Both the position numbers and the translations under genes were made by a program. Below the pieces are notes generated by a model. It searched no databases and had not been told where the DNA came from. It was given only the letters and a program-made list of their open reading frames with translations. Positions 13,551 through 18,789 of a stretch of 18,789 nt of DNA are shown here, piece by piece (within the stretch, counting starts at the first letter, position 1; every line of letters starts with the position of its first letter). Source of the stretch: Dehalococcoidales bacterium (lineage in GTDB: Bacteria > Chloroflexota > Dehalococcoidia > Dehalococcoidales > Fen-1064); the NCBI GenBank assembly GCA_028712845.1, contig JAQTPO010000013.1:1-18789 (forward strand), in the 5' to 3' direction.

Positions 13551-14849
13551 TTACTTCTCCACAACCATTGCGATGCCCTGTCCACCGCCGATGCACATGG
13601 TAATGAGTCCCTTCTTCCAGTTCTCGTTCTTCATTTCGTACATCGCAGTGACGAGTATTCTGGCACCGGTAGCGCCGATAGGATGCCCCAGGGAAATACC
13701 ACTGCCATTGGGATTGGTATTATCCAGGCTGAGCCCTAACTCTCTCACGGAAGCGATTGCCTGAACCGCAAATGCCTCGTTTACTTCGAAAACGTCAATA
13801 TCTTTGACGGCAAGGCCGGCACGCATTAAAGCCTTTCGCGAAGAGGGAATAGTGCCCAAGCCCATATAAGCAGGGTCAACACCGCCGCTGGCATAGGATT
13901 TAATAGTAAGCCGTGGTTCCAGTCCGAGTTCTTTTGCCTTAGCGCGGGACATAACCAGCACTGCGGCAGCGGCATCATTAATACCGGAAGCATTACCGGC
14001 GGTCACGGTGCCATCTTTCCTGAAGGCAGGACGTAACTTCGCCATCTTTTCCATCGAGGTCTCCATCGGCCGCTCATCAGTATCAAAAACGATAGGTTCT
14101 TTATTTCCCTGCGGAATGATGACGGGGATGATTTCTTCCTTGAACTTACCGGCTTTGATAGCGGCGCGCGCGCGCTGGTGGCTGGTAACGCCAATCTGGT
14201 CCTGCTCTTCACGGGTAATTTTGTATTTGGCGGCAATAGCTTCTGCCGTATTACCCATATGGTAGCCACCGAATATTTCCCACAGTCCGTCGTAAACCAT
14301 AAGGTCATAAATGTCATCTTTCGCATTTACACTCATGCGGTATCCGAAGCGGGCTTTGGGCAGAAAATAAGGAGCGAGAGACATGTTTTCCATACCGCCG
14401 GCGATAACCACATCCGCATCACCGCATTGGATTGCCTGCGCTGCAAGCACGACAGCTTTCAGACCGGAACCGCAGACCTTATTGATTGTGAAAGCATTGG
14501 TTTCTTTGGGAACACCTGCATAAATCATTGCCTGACGGGCAACGTTCTGCCCCTGTCCCCCCTGAAGAACACAGCCCATAATAACTTCATCAACCTGTAC
14601 TTCTTTCAGAGCCTTATCCCAGTCGTCGGCTTTTTGTTCCAGCGGGCATACCTCGCCCTTCATCGCATCGGGACCGACATCAAGTAATTTCTTACCCGTT
14701 CCGGGGCGGAGTCCTGCCCTTCTCAAGGTTTCTTTAATAACCAGTGAGCCGAGTTGTACTGTCGGAATGTCCTTCAGCGCCCCGCCGAAAGAGCCGATGG
14801 CAGTTCTAGCACCGCTGACTACCACAACATCAGAATCATTCAAAATCAT
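13551..14849 (-). CDS. acetyl-CoA C-acetyltransferase (thiolase) with N-terminal insertion
   Basis: Thiolase-fold enzyme that joins two acetyl-CoA to acetoacetyl-CoA or cleaves 3-ketoacyl-CoA, in the cytoplasm. The 432 residues exceed the family norm of about 390. The nucleophile Cys126 (NKVCGSG), NEAF, His389 (GHPIGATGAR) and Cys419 (CIGGGQG) are all present, so the enzyme should be active. The nucleophile lies 37 residues later than Cys89 of the Zoogloea enzyme. The extra segment is about residues 49-84, after RRAGLRPG, and includes GPDAMKG and a charged stretch ending before VDEVIMG. Start ATG 14849 with AGGAGG on the minus strand (14853-14858). It is 41 bases downstream of lgt. No acyl-CoA dehydrogenase or DUF35 partner is nearby, so the pathway (fermentative, degradative or biosynthetic) stays open. 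Confidence 0.93.
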   Translation of the reverse strand: MILNDSDVVVVSGARTAIGSFGGALKDIPTVQLGSLVIKETLRRAGLRPGTGKKLLDVGPDAMKGEVCPLEQKADDWDKALKEVQVDEVIMGCVLQGGQGQNVARQAMIYAGVPKETNAFTINKVCGSGLKAVVLAAQAIQCGDADVVIAGGMENMSLAPYFLPKARFGYRMSVNAKDDIYDLMVYDGLWEIFGGYHMGNTAEAIAAKYKITREEQDQIGVTSHQRARAAIKAGKFKEEIIPVIIPQGNKEPIVFDTDERPMETSMEKMAKLRPAFRKDGTVTAGNASGINDAAAAVLVMSRAKAKELGLEPRLTIKSYASGGVDPAYMGLGTIPSSRKALMRAGLAVKDIDVFEVNEAFAVQAIASVRELGLSLDNTNPNGSGISLGHPIGATGARILVTAMYEMKNENWKKGLITMCIGGGQGIAMVVEK

Positions 14850-14852
14850 TGT

Positions 14853-14858
14853 CCTCCT
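14853..14858 (-). promoter_or_regulatory. strong ribosome binding site of the thiolase gene
   Basis: AGGAGG on the minus strand, three bases before the ATG at 14849 (AGGAGGACAATG). It fixes the start of the long thiolase form. Confidence 0.65.
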
Positions 14859-14890
14859 TATTTTTAAGCATTATGTGTTGAATTTTTATG

Positions 14891-15751
14891 TTATTGTACT
14901 GGTCCTGCTATATCAGGAGCAGGCGGATTCAAATCTTCTTTCTTTGCCCATCTCGTGTGCTTAATCATCCACGGCACGGCAATCAGCAACACGATAATAC
15001 TGATTACTTGAGCCTGATGCAGACCGAAGAGAAACGGCGTGCCGTCACGCAGGAAATCAACTCCGATTCGCCATATTGCATAAAACGCCAGATAGAGCAG
15101 GTAGAGCGAACCATCCGGCTTTAGCCTTTTCCTCAGCTTCAGCAATACACCGAAAATAATAATGTTGTAGATAATTTCGTAGGCGACAGTGGGATGCGTT
15201 GGGACTCCATAGGTGAAGCCGAAACTCTGCGGGTCGGTGTAGTTCAACCCCCAGGGCAGAGTTGTCGGTGTCCCATAGCAACAACCGTTGAAAAGACAGC
15301 CAAACCTGCCGATTGCCTGAGCAAAGATGATTGCCGGCGCCAGCAGGTCAAAAACATATCCGATTTTTACTTTCGCAATTTTGCAGTATATCCACACGCC
15401 CAGTGAAGCGCCCAGTACCGCTCCGTAAGCAGTCAGTCCTTCTCCCCCGATAATCTGTCCCGGATATTGCAGGTAATTAATCACCTTACCTGCATCGGCA
15501 AGTTCAGGGTGAAGGCTGGCAACCACGATATTATCAATCACATGGAGCACGCGCGCAAAAATGATACCGGAAGGGATACCTACCAGCGCCATCGAAAGCA
15601 CCGTATCCAGTGAAATCTTAGCGCCCTTTTTTACCTGCAACCACATCCAGAAGACAAGCCACACCACTGCCAGGGCAAGAAACAGTCCGTACCACCGCAA
15701 AGAGAATGAACCCCATTCAAAAATTACAGGGTTGACCCCGAAATTAATCAT
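14891..15751 (-). CDS. lgt: phosphatidylglycerol--prolipoprotein diacylglyceryl transferase
   Basis: Integral membrane enzyme that moves a diacylglyceryl group from phosphatidylglycerol to the lipobox cysteine of prolipoproteins, the first step of lipoprotein maturation. Of 286 residues, several hydrophobic helices are visible (about 20-38, 50-70, 105-122, 134-150, and three more in the C-terminal half). The start region SLRWYGLFLALA is typical. The family signature reads GRFGCLFNGCCYG (148-160), with the essential Arg at 149. GEGLTAYGAVLG (103-114) stands where E. coli has the His-containing GGLSFHGG-type segment. HPTVAYE and WRIGVDFLRD are seen later. It is probably the first gene of the lgt-thiolase run. 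No good Shine-Dalgarno sequence or promoter could be fixed. Its presence shows the cell makes lipoproteins. Confidence 0.94.
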   Translation of the reverse strand: MINFGVNPVIFEWGSFSLRWYGLFLALAVVWLVFWMWLQVKKGAKISLDTVLSMALVGIPSGIIFARVLHVIDNIVVASLHPELADAGKVINYLQYPGQIIGGEGLTAYGAVLGASLGVWIYCKIAKVKIGYVFDLLAPAIIFAQAIGRFGCLFNGCCYGTPTTLPWGLNYTDPQSFGFTYGVPTHPTVAYEIIYNIIIFGVLLKLRKRLKPDGSLYLLYLAFYAIWRIGVDFLRDGTPFLFGLHQAQVISIIVLLIAVPWMIKHTRWAKKEDLNPPAPDIAGPVQ

Positions 15752-15870
15752 TTATCCACTCGTCCAGTATTAATACCTTATCTATACTTTAGCGTAATCC
15801 GACCCGTTTTGTCTTGTCCGTGGTCGAAATGTCAACTTTTCGGTTCAGGTAATGGTAGGAAATAATAACC

Positions 15871-15902
15871 ATTGCGAGTCCGCCGAAGGCGGGCGTGGCA
15901 AT
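15871..15902. repeat. hairpin repeat with ATTGC/GCAAT ends
   Basis: Outer arms ATTGC (15871-15875) and GCAAT (15898-15902) flank a core stem CCGCC (15880-15884), loop GAA, GGCGG (15888-15892). It sits directly beside the TGTCATTCC element at 15910-15974. A dispersed non-coding repeat is the likeliest reading. Confidence 0.5.
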
Positions 15903-15909
15903 CTCCTAT

Positions 15910-15974
15910 TGTCATTCCGTACTTGGTACGGAATCCATATTAATCGCTGGATTCCCGCCTTCGCGGGAATGACA
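15910..15974. repeat. double-hairpin repeat with perfect TGTCATTCC/GGAATGACA ends
   Basis: The 65-base element starts with TGTCATTCC and ends with its exact complement GGAATGACA. Inside are two separate perfect hairpins: ATTCCGTAC/GTACGGAAT (15914-15934, 9-bp stem, 3-base loop) and ATTCCCGC/GCGGGAAT (15951-15970, 8-bp stem, 4-base loop). It is the best-formed member of the family also seen at 2186-2268, 5350-5399 and 11148-11171. Confidence 0.65.
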
Positions 15975-16107
15975 TTACGATGTATATTGTCTGTTGGCAA
16001 TCTAGAAAGAGTAGCTTATATTGTTCTGCAATAGACCATTCCAGTAATATGATTTTTAAACATAAAAATGATGGTAATCAGCCAAAATTACTATGAGAAG
16101 GTATTAT

Positions 16108-16422
16108 ATGCAGTATCCTGACCTTATTTGGACTGGGTTAGTAGGTGTTGGCGGTTTCTTACTGTTAATTGGTCATGAAAAGGAGTTGAATAAGACTAAC
16201 TGGTGGGGAGTAGGACTTTTATTCGTCGGTTTTCTATTTCAAGTGTATTGGGAATTAGCCACAAATCCGACAGGTGGAGATATCTTAGGAATAAACGCCA
16301 ATATATTTGGAGTAACAATTATACTCATTATCGAGGAATTGTTGTTGATATGGCCAGGTTGGTATCGGAAATGGCTATCCAAGAGAAAGTTACAAAAGAC
16401 AAAAAGTAGCGTTAATAAATAG
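16108..16422 (+). CDS. small hypothetical membrane protein, three predicted helices
   Basis: Not recognised. Of 104 residues, three hydrophobic segments are visible: about 6-22 (LIWTGLVGVGGFLLLIG), 33-48 (WGVGLLFVGFLFQVYW) and 62-82 (INANIFGVTIILIIEELLLIW). They are joined by short polar loops (HEKELNKTN; ELATNPTGGDILG) and end in a basic tail (RKWLSKRKLQKTK) that should stay in the cytoplasm. An acidic pair, Glu76-Glu77, lies inside the third segment. The start is ATG 16108, because AAGG (16098-16101) lies six bases upstream; an ATG at 16093 would add five residues (MRRYY). It is less GC-rich than most neighbours (about 42 percent in one sampled line), lies beside the repeat cluster and converges on the helicase gene. 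The clean membrane topology supports a real gene, but no function can be given. Confidence 0.65.
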   Translation: MQYPDLIWTGLVGVGGFLLLIGHEKELNKTNWWGVGLLFVGFLFQVYWELATNPTGGDILGINANIFGVTIILIIEELLLIWPGWYRKWLSKRKLQKTKSSVNK

Positions 16423-16440
16423 TATCATTACTTTTGATAC
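16422..16440 (+). terminator. small hairpin at the 3' end of the membrane protein gene
   Basis: GTATCA (16422-16427), seven-base loop, TGATAC (16435-16440), beginning at the last base of the stop codon. The stem is AT-rich and the following bases (AGAAGACACTTTT) are only slightly T-rich, so termination is possible but weakly supported. Confidence 0.25.
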
Positions 16441-16499
16441 AGAAGACACTTTTAGTACAAAGCTCACGAGAGGCGAGAGAAATAAGACTAATCCTTTAT

Positions 16500-18785
16500 T
16501 CATTTACTCAGTAATCCTTCCAATAACACCTGCGCCGCTTTCTTATCCAGAGGCTGGTTGTTATTGCCGCATTTCGGCGACTGAATACAGCCGGGGCAGC
16601 CATCTTCGCAGGGACATTCTTTCACAGTATCAAGCGTAACCTGCCATAACTGCTCAATCAACTCAAAACCCTTTTCCGCAATACCGACACCGCCGGGATG
16701 ACCGTCATAAATAAATATTTGGGCTTTGCCGGTATCGGCATGAAAAACCGTGGACACGCCGCCGATGTCATTGCGGTCGCACAACGCAAAGAGTGGCAAA
16801 ATACCAATGGCAGCGTGCTCGGTGGCATGCAAGCCACCCGGCAGATCCAACTGGTCGTTATTTACCTGCGCCATCGCTCTTTCAGACAGGTTGAACCAGA
16901 GCGCAATCGTCTGGAAAATCTGGGGCGGTAAATCCAGCGCTTCTTCCCCGAGCACTTCTTCGGTGAACTGCGCCTTTCTTTTGTAGCCGAGGACGGTAGT
17001 CTTCACTTCCACCTCACCAAGATAGACCTTAACATTCCGGGTATTCTTAGTACGCAGAGTTTTCAAAATACGGATATCGGTTAAATCTTTTGTCTGGGTA
17101 TAGTAGTTGGGTTGCACAGGGCTGGCATAAGCCGTGTGAGTAGCCAAATCCAGCTTGTCGATATGATAGGTTTCCCCCTGGTGCAGGTAGATAGCGCCGG
17201 GATGTATCTGGAAAAAGGCAATGCCCGATTCAACCGTCTCCAGCAATGAGCCGGTGGAAGTATCGATAAGGGCATAATTCTCGCCGGAAGTGGAACGGAT
17301 ATTGATATCCCGCGCCGGATAAGAAATGCTGGCTGACAGGTACCACTTGCCACGGCGCTCTTTCATCACGCCGCGCGCCACCAGTTCGTCTCTTTCTTTG
17401 CTTAAAGCCGGACCGAAATACTTTTCATCGGCTTCGCGGAGCGGCATTTCCCAGGCGGCGCATAACAGGTGCGCCCGCAGGATATAAGGATTGTCAGGAT
17501 TGACCAGCGCATTCTCGAAATTCTTTTGAAAAAAGAACTCGGGATGGCGCATAAAATACTGGTCCAGCGGGTTATCCAGACCGACAAGGAAGCTCAAAGA
17601 TTGCTCTCTGCCACGACCGCTTCTGCCGGATTGCTGCCAGGCGCTGGCGATACTGCCGGGATAACCGGTGAGGATCGTAGCTTCCAAATCACCGATGTCT
17701 ATACCCAGTTCCAGAGCATTGGTGGCGACCACTCCAAGTAACTTGCCGGAAAAAAGGTCATGTTCTATCTGTCGCCTGTCCTCCGCCAGATAACCGGCGC
17801 GGTAAGGCTTGATACGTTTTGCCAGAGCCGGTTTGATAGCACCGAGCTTATCCCGCGTGTAGGTATAAATCAGTTCGGTGAGACGGCGGCTGCGCGCAAA
17901 GGTCAATGTGCGGATATTTTGCACCAACAATTCTGTAAATAGATTCGTAGCTTCATAATTGGCGCTGCGGCGGGCAGTTTTGCCGTCGTCTTCCAACGGC
18001 GGATTCCAGAACACAAAATCCTTACCGCCATGTGGAGCGCCATCGTTATCCACCACAACGAACGGTAAGCCTGCCAGTTCCTCAGCGTGTTCGCCGGGAT
18101 TGGCAATCGTTGCCGAACAAAAAATAAACTGCGGGTCTGTGCCGTAAAGATGGCACAGTCGGCGCAGGCGTCTTAAAACACCTGCCAGATGCGAACCAAA
18201 GACGCCGCGGTAGGTGTGAGCCTCATCGACCACCACATACTTCAGAGAACGCAGAAATCGCGACCATTGCTGATGGTTAGGCAAGATGCCGACGTGGAGC
18301 ATATCCGGGTTACTCAGTATGATTCTGGCGTTTTTCCTTATATCACCCCTTTCAGGCGGAGGCGTATCGCCATCGAAAGTGGCAAAGTCCGTCAACTGGA
18401 ATAATTCGGGGCAGAAATCTTCATGTAAAGTACGAAGCTGGTCTTGCGCTAGGGCTTTGGTCGGAAAAAGATACAGCGCCCGTCCATCAGGCTGGGTTAA
18501 AAGTGTCTGGAGGACCGGGATATTATAACAGAGCGTTTTACCGCTGGCGCTGGAAGTGACTACCATCACGTTTTTACCATGGCGGGACTGATTTACCGCT
18601 TCCGCCTGATGAGTGTATAAAGGCAGTAACTTGCGTTCGGTCAGGCACTCCTCCAGAGCAGGAGACAGCGGCATTTCCAGTTCAGCAAACATGGCATCAC
18701 GCGGGCGGATATGCTCGATATGCGCAATCTGTCCGTAGTAAGAAGGCTGGGAAACTAAATAACTGAGGAAAGCCGAGGTATCCAT
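16500..18785 (-). CDS. mrfA: MrfA/YprA-type DEAH-box helicase with C-terminal cysteine cluster
   Basis: Superfamily 2 helicase of the group containing B. subtilis MrfA (YprA) and eukaryotic Hrq1. MrfA acts in excision of mitomycin C lesions. Of 761 residues, the Q-type motif is LYTHQAEAV (56-64), Walker A TSSASGKT (77-84), then PTKALAQDQ, DEAH in VVVDEAHTY and SATIANP. The second RecA domain has TNALELGIDIG and the arginine-finger motif QQSGRSGRG. The C-terminal DUF1998-like part ends with a zinc-type cluster, Cys724, 726, 730, 733 and 739 (CPCEDGCPGC...KCG). Length fits MrfA. The ATG at 18785 gives a family-like N terminus (YYGQIAHIEHIRPRDA), but only four bases of upstream sequence are in the window, so a longer start cannot be excluded. 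No partner such as MrfB is present. Confidence 0.93.
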   Translation of the reverse strand: MDTSAFLSYLVSQPSYYGQIAHIEHIRPRDAMFAELEMPLSPALEECLTERKLLPLYTHQAEAVNQSRHGKNVMVVTSSASGKTLCYNIPVLQTLLTQPDGRALYLFPTKALAQDQLRTLHEDFCPELFQLTDFATFDGDTPPPERGDIRKNARIILSNPDMLHVGILPNHQQWSRFLRSLKYVVVDEAHTYRGVFGSHLAGVLRRLRRLCHLYGTDPQFIFCSATIANPGEHAEELAGLPFVVVDNDGAPHGGKDFVFWNPPLEDDGKTARRSANYEATNLFTELLVQNIRTLTFARSRRLTELIYTYTRDKLGAIKPALAKRIKPYRAGYLAEDRRQIEHDLFSGKLLGVVATNALELGIDIGDLEATILTGYPGSIASAWQQSGRSGRGREQSLSFLVGLDNPLDQYFMRHPEFFFQKNFENALVNPDNPYILRAHLLCAAWEMPLREADEKYFGPALSKERDELVARGVMKERRGKWYLSASISYPARDINIRSTSGENYALIDTSTGSLLETVESGIAFFQIHPGAIYLHQGETYHIDKLDLATHTAYASPVQPNYYTQTKDLTDIRILKTLRTKNTRNVKVYLGEVEVKTTVLGYKRKAQFTEEVLGEEALDLPPQIFQTIALWFNLSERAMAQVNNDQLDLPGGLHATEHAAIGILPLFALCDRNDIGGVSTVFHADTGKAQIFIYDGHPGGVGIAEKGFELIEQLWQVTLDTVKECPCEDGCPGCIQSPKCGNNNQPLDKKAAQVLLEGLLSK

Positions 18786-18789
18786 CTTC

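Larger units (their letters stand above)
15752..16107. other. gene-free stretch between lgt and the small membrane protein gene
   Basis: About 356 bases between two divergent genes. The first 119 bases beside lgt hold no convincing promoter; a minus-strand TTGACA (15830-15835) has no good -10 partner. Two adjacent hairpin repeats fill 15871-15974. The remaining roughly 130 bases before the membrane protein gene are AT-rich and show no clear structure or open frame. Confidence 0.6.

Noticed and set aside
15830..15835. Perfect TTGACA on the minus strand upstream of lgt
   Set aside because: No acceptable -10 lies 16-19 bases downstream (the sequence there is ACAAAA), and the nearest TATA-like box is too far, so a promoter cannot be supported.
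15871..15974. Possible CRISPR-like or small RNA gene in the repeat cluster
   Set aside because: There are no evenly spaced identical repeats or spacers and no cas genes. The hairpins match intergenic repeats elsewhere in the window, and no promoter-terminator pair was seen.
16203..16409. Second frame of 68 codons within the small membrane protein gene
   Set aside because: It overlaps the 104-residue frame, has no ribosome binding site, and shows a weaker, less ordered pattern than the three clean membrane segments of the other frame.

Overview
The window is a gene-dense piece of a bacterial chromosome holding sixteen protein genes. One is cut by the window edge (leuS lacks its 5' end) and one starts only four bases from the other edge (the mrfA-like helicase gene). 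The genes are mostly housekeeping. Three things together suggest an anaerobic Chloroflexota lineage of Dehalococcoidia type: a 2[4Fe-4S] ferredoxin beside coaD/rsmD, a stand-alone ADP-forming acyl-CoA synthetase alpha-type protein, and gaps seeded with TGTCATTCC...GGAATGACA hairpin repeats. That placement is an inference with moderate to low confidence; no rRNA or other marker gene is present.

Layout. (1) Positions 2-3087, plus strand: leuS (partial), a composite intergenic repeat, then proC. (2) Positions 3177-8062, minus strand, read from right to left: mtaB, an acyl-CoA synthetase alpha-like gene, a metallo-beta-lactamase-fold hydrolase, rsmD, coaD (4-base overlap with rsmD) and a small ferredoxin. 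Spacing is tight except for a 156-base repeat-bearing gap after the synthetase gene. (3) Positions 8114-11138, plus strand: a sigma70-like promoter, fabF and recJ, separated by two bases. (4) Positions 11189-12583: a small accessory islet on the minus strand. It holds an AT-rich HAD phosphatase gene bracketed by 16-base near-identical direct repeats, and a higBA-type toxin-antitoxin pair with its own promoter and a palindromic operator candidate. (5) Positions 12589-15751, minus strand: lgt, a thiolase with an N-terminal insertion, a cyclophilin-like-fold protein and a nitroreductase, in transcription order. (6) Positions 15752-16107: a gene-free stretch with a repeat cluster, then a three-helix membrane protein of unknown function (16108-16422). 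(7) Positions 16500-18785, minus strand: an MrfA/YprA-type DEAH helicase with a C-terminal cysteine cluster.

How the genes fit together. The products cover translation and RNA modification (LeuRS, MtaB, RsmD), proline and CoA biosynthesis (ProC, CoaD), fatty-acid elongation (FabF), acyl-CoA metabolism (thiolase, acyl-CoA synthetase), lipoprotein maturation (Lgt) and DNA repair (RecJ, MrfA). I found no large undescribed system. The features most worth following are the hairpin repeat family, whose arms differ between copies yet stay self-complementary, the directly repeated borders of the HAD gene, the compact higBA control region, and the orphan membrane protein next to the densest repeat cluster. 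No tRNA, rRNA, CRISPR array, transposase or phage gene was seen.
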